Shown here in pieces: positions 36,746-45,115 of a DNA stretch of 64,000 bases. A program made the position numbers and the translations under genes. The stretch is from Hyphomicrobium_A sp963745205 (GTDB lineage: Bacteria > Pseudomonadota > Alphaproteobacteria > Rhizobiales > Hyphomicrobiaceae), in contig CAVUWX010000012.1 in the NCBI GenBank assembly GCA_963745205.1, positions 108,414 to 172,413 on the forward strand. Direction: 5' to 3'. The notes below the pieces were generated by a model, which did not search any database, was not told the DNA's origin, and worked only from the letters and a program-made list of their open reading frames with translations. How positions within the stretch are numbered: position 1 is the stretch's first letter; each line of letters begins with the position of its first letter.

Positions 36746-37489
36746 ATGAAGAGCCTCAATCGGCAGCGTGCAAGGCTCAAAGATGTCGCGATCAAGCGCC
36801 GCCCGAGAAAGCCGTTGAAAAGAGCGCCGAGGAAGCGCGTCGAGCTCAGCGAAGCAGCCATAACCGAGATGTTCCGGCGGTTCGCCGCCGCCAACCCAGA
36901 TCCCAAGAGCGAGCTCGAATACAAGAATCCCTTCACGCTGCTGGTGGCCGTCGTGCTCTCGGCGCAGGCAACGGACGCCGGCGTCAACAAGGCTACGCGC
37001 GCCCTATTCAAAATCGCCGATACGCCCGAGAAGATGCTGCATCTCGGCGAGGACAAGCTACGCGAGCAGATCAAGACGATCGGGCTCTACCGCAATAAGG
37101 CGCGCAACGTAATCCTGCTGTCGCAGCAGCTCGTCGATGCGCACGGCGGGAACGTCCCGCGCGAACGCGAGGCGCTCGAAGCGCTGCCCGGCGTCGGCCG
37201 CAAAACGGCGAACGTCATTTTAAACGTGGCTTTCGGCGAGCCGACGCTCGCGGTCGATACGCATGTCTTTCGAGTAGCCAACCGCACCGGTCTGTCAGAC
37301 GGCAAGACGCCCTTGGCGGTGGAGGAGGATCTTCTGCGCGTGACCCCGCCCAAATATGCTCTGCATGCCCATCACTGGCTCATTCTGCACGGCCGCTATG
37401 TATGCAAAGCGCGGCGGCCGGAATGCCCGTCCTGCCTAATTCGTGATCTTTGCCTCTACGAAGCCAAAACGCCGGGCATCGAGGCTTAG
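36746..37489 (+). CDS. nth: Endonuclease III
   Basis: A 247-residue DNA glycosylase/AP lyase that excises oxidised pyrimidines. It contains NPFTLLVAVVLSAQATDAGV, LPGVGRKTANVILNVAFGEP with the helix-hairpin-helix and catalytic lysine, VDTHVFRVANRTGLSDGKTP with the catalytic aspartate, and the 4Fe-4S loop CKARRPECPSCLIRDLC (C-x6-C-x2-C-x5-C). A basic 35-residue N-terminal extension (RQRARLKDVAIKRRPRKPLK) precedes the fold. ATG 36746 starts just after the divergent DUF2244 gene. Confidence 0.97.
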   Translation: MKSLNRQRARLKDVAIKRRPRKPLKRAPRKRVELSEAAITEMFRRFAAANPDPKSELEYKNPFTLLVAVVLSAQATDAGVNKATRALFKIADTPEKMLHLGEDKLREQIKTIGLYRNKARNVILLSQQLVDAHGGNVPREREALEALPGVGRKTANVILNVAFGEPTLAVDTHVFRVANRTGLSDGKTPLAVEEDLLRVTPPKYALHAHHWLILHGRYVCKARRPECPSCLIRDLCLYEAKTPGIEA

Positions 37490-37737
37490 CGACGTCAACG
37501 GAAATAATTATCACAAGCCCTCAACGGGTTTTCCGGCGTTAACGTGTGTGCGCGGCGCCGCTTAACGATTGCCGCGATTTTGAGCCCAAGCGCAGCATTC
37601 CGAGGCCACTACGGTTACGCGGCCTTGTCGCTTTTGCCTGAAAGTCCCCCCGGCCACTTAATCCACCGAACACGGATCAAGTATATCGTTTTTGCCCGGG
37701 TCGGAGGCACGAGCGCTGTTGTAGGGGTTGTACCTTA

Positions 37738-39537
37738 ATGGTCGAGACTCGTCAGTCTGACGGTCAATCTGACCGCCGTGGGAGCGGTGTTGCTGAACGT
37801 GATCCCATGGATCTCCTGCTCGAGCAGAAAAAGAAGCTCGAGCAGCTCAACTCCTGGTTCGATATTGCACTCAACAACATGGTGCGCGGGCTGTCTATGT
37901 TCGACGCCCAACAACGCCTGATCGTCTGCAACAAGAGCTATCGTGAAATGTATGCGCTGCCCGAGGAGCTCACACTTCCAGGCACGCCACTGGCCGAAAT
38001 CGTCCGCTACCACGTGAAGCGCGAGACGGGGCGGGACGGCGCCGACGAGGTCGCAAAGCAGGCGAAGTGGCTCGCCGACCACGTGGTCAAGCTCGCCGAA
38101 GGTCATCCCTTCTCGCACATCCAGGACCTCAACGACGGGCGCAAGTTCCTGGTGACCTATCAGCCGCTCGCCGACGGCGGTTGGGTCGACATCCAGGAGG
38201 ACATCACCGAGAAGCGCAGAGCCGAGGAAAAGATCGAGTGGCTCGCCCGCCACGATGCGCTGACCGGCGTTGCCAACCGCTTCTACTTCCGCGAGACGTT
38301 CGAGAAGGCGCTCGACGGCCTGCACAGGGGCTCTTCGCTCGCCCTTCACTGGCTCGATCTCGACTGCTTTAAGGAGGTGAACGACAGGCTCGGCCATCCG
38401 ATCGGCGACGCGCTTCTGAAAGCGGTTGCCCAGCGACTGCGCGGCAGCGTGCGCAAGTCGGACTTCCTGGCACGGCTCGGCGGCGACGAGTTCGCCATCA
38501 TCCAAGCGGGCGGCCGCAAGATCGAGCAGTGCGAGCGCCTTGCGCGCCGCGTCCTGCACGATGTCTCCAAGCCCTACCACATCTTCGGCAACACGGTCGC
38601 GATCAGCGCCAGCATTGGCATCGTGCGAGCGCCCGAGAACGGCAAGACGGCGGACGAGCTCTTGAAGAACGCCGACATTGCACTCTACAGCGTGAAGTCC
38701 GCTGGCCGTCGCGGTTTCGAGGTTTTTCACAATGCCAACGGCGGCCGCAAGATCGATTGTCAGCGCCGGCTCGAGAGCGACATGCAGAGTGCGCTCTCGC
38801 TCAACCAGTTCGAGCTCCACTATCAGCCCGCACTAAGCCTGGCGACGCGTCATGTCGTCGGCTGCGAGGTGCTCATCCGCTGGCGCCATCCGGCCAACGG
38901 ACTGATGATGCCGGATGATTTTCTGCCCATCGCCGAACGCTCAGGCGCGATCCTCGACATCGGGCGCTGGGTGCTCGCGCAGGCCTGCGCGGATGCAGCC
39001 GGCTGGTCGAACGACATCCGCGTTTCCGTCAATGTCTCGCCGATGCAGCTCGAGAACGCGGATTTCGTGCACGACGTGAAAAAGGCGATCTCCACCTCCA
39101 AGCTCGATCCGGCGAGGCTGCAGCTCGAGATCGGCGAGCCGCTGTTCGACCGCCGCACGGCAGGCACCCTCGAAAAGCTGCGCGAGCTGCGCAAGCTCGG
39201 CGTCAACATCGCGCTCGACGACTTCGGGAAGGCGAGCGGGTCGCTCGGCAATCTGCGGGCCTATCCCTTCGACGAGGTCAAGATCGATCGGACCCTTATC
39301 AGGGACGCGCCCGCGCACGAGGACAGCGCCGCGATCGTGCAGTCGGCGGCGCTGCTCGCGCAGGCGCTGTCGATGCGCAGCCTCGCCAAGGGCGTTGAGA
39401 CGGTCGAGGAGCTCAACGCGGCCGTGCGTGCCGGCTGCAAGAAGGTGCAGGGCTTCTTCTTTAGCCGCCCGGTTCCTGCCGCGGAGCTAGGCTCCGTGCT
39501 TTCGGAATGCCAGCAGAAGCTCGCGGTGGCGGCCTGA
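37738..39537 (+). CDS. PAS-GGDEF-EAL protein (c-di-GMP turnover), EAL probably inactive
   Basis: A 599-residue cytosolic protein. A PAS domain occupies about residues 30-160 (SWFDIALNNMVRGLSMFDAQ). GGDEF domain about 165-330: signature GGDEF at 248-252 intact, with the inhibitory I-site RKSD at 239-242 exactly five residues before it. EAL domain about 345-595: EVL instead of EAL (377-379), DDFGKASGSL instead of DDFGTGYSSL, and AKGVET instead of AEGVET (550-555). An active, feedback-inhibited diguanylate cyclase with a degenerate phosphodiesterase is therefore likely. No transmembrane segment. The 248-bp region before it (37490-37737) has no gene. Confidence 0.93.
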   Translation: MVETRQSDGQSDRRGSGVAERDPMDLLLEQKKKLEQLNSWFDIALNNMVRGLSMFDAQQRLIVCNKSYREMYALPEELTLPGTPLAEIVRYHVKRETGRDGADEVAKQAKWLADHVVKLAEGHPFSHIQDLNDGRKFLVTYQPLADGGWVDIQEDITEKRRAEEKIEWLARHDALTGVANRFYFRETFEKALDGLHRGSSLALHWLDLDCFKEVNDRLGHPIGDALLKAVAQRLRGSVRKSDFLARLGGDEFAIIQAGGRKIEQCERLARRVLHDVSKPYHIFGNTVAISASIGIVRAPENGKTADELLKNADIALYSVKSAGRRGFEVFHNANGGRKIDCQRRLESDMQSALSLNQFELHYQPALSLATRHVVGCEVLIRWRHPANGLMMPDDFLPIAERSGAILDIGRWVLAQACADAAGWSNDIRVSVNVSPMQLENADFVHDVKKAISTSKLDPARLQLEIGEPLFDRRTAGTLEKLRELRKLGVNIALDDFGKASGSLGNLRAYPFDEVKIDRTLIRDAPAHEDSAAIVQSAALLAQALSMRSLAKGVETVEELNAAVRAGCKKVQGFFFSRPVPAAELGSVLSECQQKLAVAA

Positions 39538-39547
39538 TCAGCGCCGA

Positions 39548-40324
39548 TCAGTCCGGCGGCCGCACGGCGATGCCAGCCGAAGCCATGTGGCTCTTCGCCT
39601 GCCCGATCGAATAGGTTCCGAAGTGGAAGATCGAGGCGGCAAGCACCGCGCTGGCGTGACCGCGCTTGATGCCTTCGACGAGATGATCGAGTGTTCCCAC
39701 GCCGCCCGAGGCGATTACCGGAACGCTGACAGCATCGGCAATGGCACGCGTCAGCTCGAGATCGAACCCTACTTTGGTGCCGTCGCGGTCCATCGACGTG
39801 AGCAGGATCTCGCCGGCCCCGAGCGCCACGACCTCGCGCGCGTATTCGACGGCGTCGATGCCCGTCGGCGTGCGCCCGCCGTGGGTGAAGATCTCCCAGC
39901 GGTTCTCCTTGCCCGCTTGCGACACGTTCTTGGCGTCGATGGCGACGACGATGCACTGCGCGCCGAATTTCTCCGCCGCCTCCTTCACGAACTGCCGGTT
40001 CTTCACCGCCGCGGTGTTGATCGAAACCTTGTCGGCGCCGGCGTTCAAGAGCCGGCCGATGTCTTCGATCGTGCGCACGCCGCCGCCGACCGTGAGTGGC
40101 ATGAAGCAGCGCTCGGCCGTTCGCTCCACGATGTGGAATATGGTGTCGCGGTTCTCGTGGCTGGCGGTGATGTCGAGGAAGCAGAGCTCGTCGGCGCCGG
40201 CGGCGTCGTAGGCGGCAGCGGCCTCAACGGGATCGCCCGCATCGACGAGATCGACAAAGTTGACGCCCTTGACGACGCGGCCGTCTTTCACATCGAGGCA
40301 GGGGATGATGCGGATTTTGAGCAA
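39548..40324 (-). CDS. hisF: Imidazole glycerol phosphate synthase cyclase subunit
   Basis: A 258-residue TIM barrel making imidazole glycerol phosphate and AICAR with HisH. Signatures: KIRIIPCLDVKDGRVVKGVN with catalytic Asp11, ITASHENRDTIFHIVERTAE, LTVGGGVRTIEDIGRLLNAG and LLTSMDRDGTKVGFDLELTR with the second catalytic aspartate, VPVIASGGVGTLDHLVEGIK. Located 11 bp downstream of hisA on the same strand. Confidence 0.98.
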   Translation of the reverse strand: MLKIRIIPCLDVKDGRVVKGVNFVDLVDAGDPVEAAAAYDAAGADELCFLDITASHENRDTIFHIVERTAERCFMPLTVGGGVRTIEDIGRLLNAGADKVSINTAAVKNRQFVKEAAEKFGAQCIVVAIDAKNVSQAGKENRWEIFTHGGRTPTGIDAVEYAREVVALGAGEILLTSMDRDGTKVGFDLELTRAIADAVSVPVIASGGVGTLDHLVEGIKRGHASAVLAASIFHFGTYSIGQAKSHMASAGIAVRPPD

Positions 40325-40335
40325 CGGCTCGTCTC

Positions 40336-41103
40336 TCAGGCTGTTGCGATCAACGCCAGCGCCTCGCGCGCATCGATCCGGCCGTCGTAGAGGGCGCGGC
40401 CGGCGATCGCTCCTGCAAGCATAGCATGCTCGGGCTTCAAGAGCGCCTTCACGTCCTCGATCGAGGCGAGGCCGCCCGAGGCGATGACGGGGATCGAAGT
40501 TGAGCGCGCGAGCGCCGCGGTAGCTTCGAGGTTGAGCCCCTTCAGGACGCCGTCGCGCTCGATGTCGGTATAGATGATCGCCGCCACACCTGCGTCCTCA
40601 AAACGGCGCGCCAGCTCGATCGCGGTGAGCTCGGAGGTCTCCGCCCAGCCCTCGACCGCGACCTTGCCGCCCTTGGCGTCGATACCCACCGCGATGCGGC
40701 CGGGGAACTCGCTGCACGCCCGGCGCACGAGCTCGGGATCGCGCACAGCCACCGTGCCGAGGATCACGCGCGCCACGCCCTGATCAAGCCAAGCCTCGAT
40801 GGTGGCCATATCGCGGATGCCGCCGCCGAGCTGCGCGGGAATGGTGATCGCCTCCAGGATCGCGTCGACGGCGTCGCCGTTCACCGGCTTGCCCGCGAAG
40901 GCGCCGTTCAAGTCAACGATGTGCAGGTAGCGAAAGCCCTTGTCCTCGAAGGCGCGCGCTTGCGCGGCGGGGTCGTCGTTGAACACGGTCGCGCGGCTCA
41001 TCTCGCCGTGCTGCAGGCGCACGCACTGGCCGTCTTTCAGGTCGATGGCGGGGAACAGGATCAAGGAGATCTCGGTGCTGCTGGCGCGGCGCTTAACGCC
41101 CAC
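40336..41103 (-). CDS. hisA: ProFAR isomerase (HisA)
   Basis: A histidine-pathway TIM barrel isomerising ProFAR to PRFAR. Signatures: ILFPAIDLKDGQCVRLQHGE with the catalytic Asp, GKPVNGDAVDAILEAITIPA, QLGGGIRDMATIEAWLDQGV, and YTDIERDGVLKGLNLEATAA with the second Asp. The family normally begins MILFPAID, which would correspond to TTG 41064; the longer frame starts at GTG 41103 and adds 13 residues. Either start is possible. Followed by hisF. Confidence 0.96.
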   Translation of the reverse strand: MGVKRRASSTEISLILFPAIDLKDGQCVRLQHGEMSRATVFNDDPAAQARAFEDKGFRYLHIVDLNGAFAGKPVNGDAVDAILEAITIPAQLGGGIRDMATIEAWLDQGVARVILGTVAVRDPELVRRACSEFPGRIAVGIDAKGGKVAVEGWAETSELTAIELARRFEDAGVAAIIYTDIERDGVLKGLNLEATAALARSTSIPVIASGGLASIEDVKALLKPEHAMLAGAIAGRALYDGRIDAREALALIATA

Positions 41104-41155
41104 TCGTGGTCATCAGATCGCTCACATTGCCGCCGATAGAGGAGGCCCGTCTTGT

Positions 41156-41185
41156 GAAGTCAAGGCCGGCGAAGTCAAGGCCGCC
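41156..41185. repeat. 15-bp tandem duplication upstream of hypothetical gene
   Basis: GAAGTCAAGGCCGGC (41156-41170) is followed at once by GAAGTCAAGGCCGCC (41171-41185), 14 of 15 identical. It lies in the 107-bp gap between divergent hisA and the small gene at 41211. A replication slippage product is the simplest view; a binding site is possible. Confidence 0.8.
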
Positions 41186-41210
41186 GGCAAGGCTCTAATT
41201 CAGTACCCAT

Positions 41211-41540
41211 ATGCTCACCATGTCAGTCGTGCAGTCCTTTGCGTTACACGTTCCCGTCGTGACCGCGCCGGAGCGGCGCCCGCTCACGGAGGCGGACGCG
41301 GTTGACATCTGGATCGCGCGCTGGCTCCGCATCCGCCGCCGCGACCTCGTTTCCCGCTACGGCTGCGACCCGCGCCGGCTCTACGAGATCTGGGAGGAGG
41401 CGCGTTTTCCGGGCGTGCGCGCCAAGGCTGAGGAGCTGTTCGCGGCGCGCTATCCGTTCCTCGTCGGCCGCGTCGATTTCGGCCCCCACAGGCGCATCGC
41501 GCGCGGGGCCCATCCCGAGCAGCTCGCGCTCTTCGAATAG
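41211..41540 (+). CDS. Conserved small protein, putative helix-turn-helix
   Basis: A 109-residue protein: TEADAVDIWIARWLRIRRRD, LVSRYGCDPRRLYEIWEEAR, FPGVRAKAEELFAARYPFLV. The RRDLVSRYGCDPRRLYEIWE segment could be a helix-turn-helix, giving a DNA-binding role. Alternative ATG at 41220. Similar small proteins are frequent in Hyphomicrobiales, but I know no function. Divergent from hisA and upstream of the Cas2-like gene, from which it is separated by 201 bp without a gene. Confidence 0.65.
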   Translation: MLTMSVVQSFALHVPVVTAPERRPLTEADAVDIWIARWLRIRRRDLVSRYGCDPRRLYEIWEEARFPGVRAKAEELFAARYPFLVGRVDFGPHRRIARGAHPEQLALFE

Positions 41541-41741
41541 CCGCCGAGGCAAGCGTCCAGGCTACCCGATTTTCGCCTTAATGGCGAGAACGGTCAAGAA
41601 CGAGACAAGAACAAAAGCTGGACAATCCCCATGATTCGTGGCATGTTCTCTTTACGTTCCGACGCCGCAAATGGAGCGCAATCGGGGGGCAAGTCTGAGC
41701 GTCTCTCCCCCATAAGCCGCCAGCCAGAGAGAGATATCGCC

Positions 41742-42107
41742 ATGCGCACCCTCATCATCTCCTACGACCTCGCCCAACCCCACCGCAACAAGCACGTCCT
41801 CGCGCAAGCGATCATGGCGCTGGGCTCCTCCTGGGCCCGCCCGCTGGAGCAGACCTGGTACGTCCGCACCGAGGCGAGCGAGGACATGATCGAGCACCAG
41901 CTCGTCGGCCTCTTGGACCCCGACGACGGCCTCCTGATTCAGGCCGTGAAGGACGACGCGGTGCTGACCAATGCGGCGCTGCGCTGGTTCCGCCAGCGGC
42001 GCGCGGGCGTGGAGATTGGCGTCGATTCCAACATCATCGCCTTCCCAGTGGTGCCTCCCTTCGCCCCCGACGAGCAGCCGGAGCTGCCGCTCGCCGCGGC
42101 TTGCTGA
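41742..42107 (+). CDS. Stand-alone Cas2/VapD-fold (SinR-family) protein
   Basis: A 121-residue protein beginning MRTLIISYDLAQPHRNKHVL, then TWYVRT and a beta strand near IIAFPVVPPF. The opening strand LIISYDL followed by a helix and the TWYVRT strand is the ferredoxin-like pattern of Cas2, VapD and the so-called SinR family. No cas1, other cas genes or repeats are nearby, so a CRISPR role is unlikely; a nuclease or toxin-like role is possible. ATG 41742 follows AGAGAGAGATATCGCC. It shares a bidirectional hairpin (42140-42180) with convergent hisH. Confidence 0.72.
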   Translation: MRTLIISYDLAQPHRNKHVLAQAIMALGSSWARPLEQTWYVRTEASEDMIEHQLVGLLDPDDGLLIQAVKDDAVLTNAALRWFRQRRAGVEIGVDSNIIAFPVVPPFAPDEQPELPLAAAC

Positions 42108-42139
42108 GACGATCCCAGGTACCCCCAAGGTAGAGCGTA

Positions 42140-42180
42140 CGCGGGGTCGGGCCTTTTGGGTCCGGCCCCGCGGCCGTTTT
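42140..42180 (+). terminator. Hairpin terminator between the Cas2-like gene and hisH
   Basis: GCGGGG-TCGGGCC pairs with GGTCCGG-CCCCGC across a short TTTTG loop, followed by CGGCCGTTTT on the plus strand. It lies 33 bp after the Cas2-like stop and 22 bp from the hisH stop. The T-run is short (four), so efficiency on the plus strand is moderate; on the minus strand no clear T-run is seen. Confidence 0.65.
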
Positions 42181-42201
42181 GGAGGATGGGTGCCCAGGCT
42201 C

Positions 42202-42894
42202 TTAGGGGCGCCACTTCAGGAAGTTGGCGATCAGCATCAGCCCGAGCGTCTGGCTCTTCTCGGGGTGGAACTGCGTGCCGGCCATGTTGTCTTTCGCCAC
42301 CATCGCGGTGACGGGGCCGCCGTAATCGGTCTCCGCCACGATCGCCGCCCGGCTCTCGGGCACGAGCTGGAAGGAGTGCACGAAATAGGCGTGCAGGCCC
42401 TGAGGCCCGGTCTTTATGCCGTCGAGCAGCGGGTGCGGGGTGACGACCTGCAGCGTATTCCAACCCATGTGCGGGATCTTCAATTGCGGATCGTTCGGCT
42501 CGATCGCGCGCACTTCGCCCGGTATCCAACCAAGGCCGTCCGTCACCTCGAACTCGAGCCCGCGCGTCGCCATGAGCTGCATGCCGACGCAGATGCCGAG
42601 GAACGGCCGGCCCTCCTCGCGCACGGCGCGCTCGAGCGCCGCACGCATGCCGGGTACCGCCTCGAGCCCGCGCTTGCAGTCGGCGAAGGCGCCGACGCCC
42701 GGCAGCACGATGCGATCGGCAGAAGCGATAACCTTCGGATCGTTCGAGACTTCAATTCTGCTGCCGAGCCCAATATTCGAAAGCATCCGATAGAGCTCGG
42801 CCAAACGGCCATGGCCGTAGGCCGCGCGCTCGAAGGCCTTGGCCGCGGAGTGAAGGTTGCCCGAGCCGTAGTCGATGATGGCGACGCGCTGCAT
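42202..42894 (-). CDS. hisH: Imidazole glycerol phosphate synthase glutaminase subunit
   Basis: A 230-residue class I glutamine amidotransferase feeding ammonia to HisF. Catalytic triad: Cys in PFLGICVGMQLMATRGLEFE, His and Glu in GTQFHPEKSQTLGLMLIANF. N-terminal VAIIDYGSGNLHSAAKAFER is typical. Slightly longer than E. coli HisH because of an insertion near residues 20-40. Follows the DUF2628 gene by 3 bp on the same strand. Confidence 0.97.
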   Translation of the reverse strand: MQRVAIIDYGSGNLHSAAKAFERAAYGHGRLAELYRMLSNIGLGSRIEVSNDPKVIASADRIVLPGVGAFADCKRGLEAVPGMRAALERAVREEGRPFLGICVGMQLMATRGLEFEVTDGLGWIPGEVRAIEPNDPQLKIPHMGWNTLQVVTPHPLLDGIKTGPQGLHAYFVHSFQLVPESRAAIVAETDYGGPVTAMVAKDNMAGTQFHPEKSQTLGLMLIANFLKWRP

Positions 42895-42897
42895 TGC

Positions 42898-43464
42898 TTA
42901 CGACGCGCCCTTGTCGCCAGGGCGCTGCCGCCAGCGTGAAGCTGCGTCTCGCGCGGTGCGCATCGCCGACGCCGCCAAGGCCGCCACTGGCCCCTTCGAC
43001 ATCGGCCCCGCAGATGAGCCTGGTGAGCGTGGCTGCGCCTCGCGTTGCGATGGCAGCCAATCGGTGAGGAAGCGCCGCTCGCCGTCGGCGCGATTGCGCC
43101 CCTCGACGTAGCCCACGTAGCGCCAGCCGCGCCGTTCAAGCGCCGCGCTCTCGATCGTGCCGGCCTCGAACCCGAACACGACTTGGGCAATGAGCAGCAG
43201 CATGCTGCCGACCGAATCATTGACGCCGAGCGCCTTGATCCCCCACGCCAGCAGGCCAATGACCACGAGGCAGGCGGCGAACTCGAGCCAAAGGCCTTTG
43301 ACCATCAGCCACAGCGCCGGGAAGATCGCAGCCCACCAGTGGAAGCCGTCCTTGACGAAGACGAGCTGCTCGGCGCGCTCGATCGGATCGTCTGCCGTAT
43401 AGCGCGGCTCATAGACTGTGTATGCGACCAAGCGGAGCCTCGAGTGCTTAGAGCCAGCGATCAA
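42898..43464 (-). CDS. DUF2628 membrane protein
   Basis: A protein of about 188 residues. YTVYEPRYTADDPIERAEQL and VFVKDGFHWWAAIFPALWLM are the DUF2628 signature, followed by hydrophobic helices (LEFAACLVVIGLLAWGIKAL and SMLLLIAQVVFGFEAGTIES) and ERRGWRYVGYVEGRNRADGE. The start is TTG 43464, overlapping the hisB stop (TTGA); a later internal start is possible. In Hyphomicrobiales this gene is regularly found between hisB and hisH, but no histidine role is known. Confidence 0.85.
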   Translation of the reverse strand: MIAGSKHSRLRLVAYTVYEPRYTADDPIERAEQLVFVKDGFHWWAAIFPALWLMVKGLWLEFAACLVVIGLLAWGIKALGVNDSVGSMLLLIAQVVFGFEAGTIESAALERRGWRYVGYVEGRNRADGERRFLTDWLPSQREAQPRSPGSSAGPMSKGPVAALAASAMRTARDAASRWRQRPGDKGAS

Positions 43465-44057
43465 CCGGCGAGCGTGCCCTTCGTCGAGGGCACCCTGCCT
43501 GCCTGCCGCGGGTCGGCCTCGACCGCAAGCCGCAGCGCGCGTGCGAGCCCCTTATAGCAAGTCTCGGCGATGTGGTGGTTGTTCTCGCCGTACAGGTTCT
43601 CGACGTGCAGCGTGATGCCGGCGTTCTGGGCGAAGGCCTGGAACCACTCGCGGAAAAGCTCGGTGTCCATTTCGCCGACCTTGGGCTTGGAGAACTCCAC
43701 CTTCCAGACGAGATAGGGCCGCCCGGAGACGTCGAGCGCGACGCGCGTCAGTGTATCGTCCATGGGCAGGTGCACGTCCGCATAGCGGGCGATGCCCTTC
43801 TTGTCGCCGAGCGCCTTCAGGACCGCCTGGCCGAGCACGATGCCGCTGTCCTCCGCGGTGTGGTGGAAGTCGATGTGCAGGTCGCCTTTGGCCTTCAAGG
43901 CGATGTCGATCATTGAATGGCGCGCGAGCTGCTCCAACATGTGGTCGAGGAAGCCGATGCCGGTGGTGACGTCGAACTGGCCGGAGCCGTCGAGGTCGAC
44001 GGTCGCGGTGATCTCGGTCTCCTTGGTCTTGCGCGAGATGGTGGCTTGCCGCTTCAA
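43461..44057 (-). CDS. hisB: Imidazoleglycerol-phosphate dehydratase
   Basis: A 198-residue Mn-dependent dehydratase. Signatures: TGIGFLDHMLEQLARHSMID, DLHIDFHHTAEDSGIVLGQA, DTELFREWFQAFAQNAGITL and HVENLYGENNHHIAETCYKG, the histidine-rich segments binding two metal ions. It starts the hisB-DUF2628-hisH run. Divergent from hslV with about 120 bp between. Confidence 0.97.
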   Translation of the reverse strand: MKRQATISRKTKETEITATVDLDGSGQFDVTTGIGFLDHMLEQLARHSMIDIALKAKGDLHIDFHHTAEDSGIVLGQAVLKALGDKKGIARYADVHLPMDDTLTRVALDVSGRPYLVWKVEFSKPKVGEMDTELFREWFQAFAQNAGITLHVENLYGENNHHIAETCYKGLARALRLAVEADPRQAGRVPSTKGTLAG

Positions 44058-44180
44058 AGTAGCCCTCTTGGCCGTAGCTTGCGTCGCCGGAACCGAGCGT
44101 TTATCAGCTTGGGCCCCGCGGTTAAAGACCCGCCAAGCCGCGCACCGCTTCCCGTATCAGTCAACTGGGGTGCAACTGCA

Positions 44181-44753
44181 ATGCAAAGCCACGGCTCGCA
44201 ACCGGCTCCTCCCCAATCCTGGCATGCGACCACCATACTCACCATTCGTAAAGACGGCCGTGTGGTCATTGCCGGTGATGGGCAGGTGAGCCTCGGCGCC
44301 ACCATCATCAAGTCCAACGCCCGCAAGGTGCGCACCCTCGGCAAAGGCGACGTCATCGGCGGCTTTGCCGGCGCCACGGCGGATGCGTTCACGCTTTTCG
44401 AGCGGCTCGAGACCAAGCTCGAGCAGTATCCCGGTCAGTTGACTCGTGCCTGCGTCGAGCTCGCCAAGGACTGGCGCACCGACCGCTACCTGCGCCGGCT
44501 CGAGGCGATGATGCTTGTTGCCGACCGCGAGACGACGCTCGTCCTCACGGGCACCGGCGACGTGCTCGAGCCCGAGCGTCACGTCATGGGCATCGGCTCG
44601 GGCGGCAACTACGCGCTCGCCGCCGCGCGCGCCCTGCTGGACGAGCCGCTCGACGCCGAGAAGATCGCGCGCAAGGCGATGGCGATCGCGGCCGAGATCT
44701 GCGTCTATACCAACACCAACCTGGTGATCGAAAGCCTCCCCTCCAGCCGCTAG
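44181..44753 (+). CDS. hslV: ATP-dependent protease subunit HslV
   Basis: A 190-residue proteasome-like threonine peptidase of the HslUV complex. After a 17-residue propeptide-like N-terminus it has ATTILTIRKDGRVVIAGDGQ, where cleavage exposes the catalytic threonine (TTI). VSLGATIIKSNARKVRTLGK and GDVIGGFAGATADAFTLFER follow, and ERHVMGIGSGGNYALAAARA near the C-terminus. ATG 44181. Its partner hslU is 363 bp downstream, with an SMR gene in between. Confidence 0.97.
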   Translation: MQSHGSQPAPPQSWHATTILTIRKDGRVVIAGDGQVSLGATIIKSNARKVRTLGKGDVIGGFAGATADAFTLFERLETKLEQYPGQLTRACVELAKDWRTDRYLRRLEAMMLVADRETTLVLTGTGDVLEPERHVMGIGSGGNYALAAARALLDEPLDAEKIARKAMAIAAEICVYTNTNLVIESLPSSR

Positions 44754-44781
44754 GCAGCTCGCGCCTTCAAGGAGAAGCGTA

Positions 44782-45102
44782 ATGGCGTGGTTCTATCTGT
44801 TGATCGCGGGGAGCCTGGAAGTCGCCGCGACCACGGTCTTTCGCTACACCGACGGTATGACCCGTATCGGCCCGACGGTCGCATTCTTCGCCATCGGCCT
44901 TGCGAGCTTCTATTTCCTCAACCGCTCGCTGGAAGGCGTTCCGCTCGGCACCGCCTACGCGGTGTGGACCGGGGTCGGCGCCGCAGGCACGGCGGCGCTC
45001 GGCATCATCGCGTACGGCGAATCCGGGACACCCATCCGCATCGCCCTGCTCTTGGGGCTCGTTGCATGCACCGTCGGCCTCAAGTTCGTATCCGAGCACT
45101 AG
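44782..45102 (+). CDS. Small multidrug resistance (SMR) family membrane protein
   Basis: A 106-residue protein with four transmembrane helices. The membrane-embedded glutamate of the SMR family is present in YLLIAGSLEVAATTVFRYTD (residue 14), followed by ASFYFLNRSLEGVPLGTAYA and VWTGVGAAGTAALGI, which match EmrE/SugE. Such dimeric pumps exchange protons for cationic compounds or guanidinium. Located between hslV and hslU with gaps of 28 and 13 bp, so almost certainly co-transcribed with the protease genes. Substrate not predictable. Confidence 0.9.
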   Translation: MAWFYLLIAGSLEVAATTVFRYTDGMTRIGPTVAFFAIGLASFYFLNRSLEGVPLGTAYAVWTGVGAAGTAALGIIAYGESGTPIRIALLLGLVACTVGLKFVSEH

Positions 45103-45115
45103 GAACCCTCCCCAG

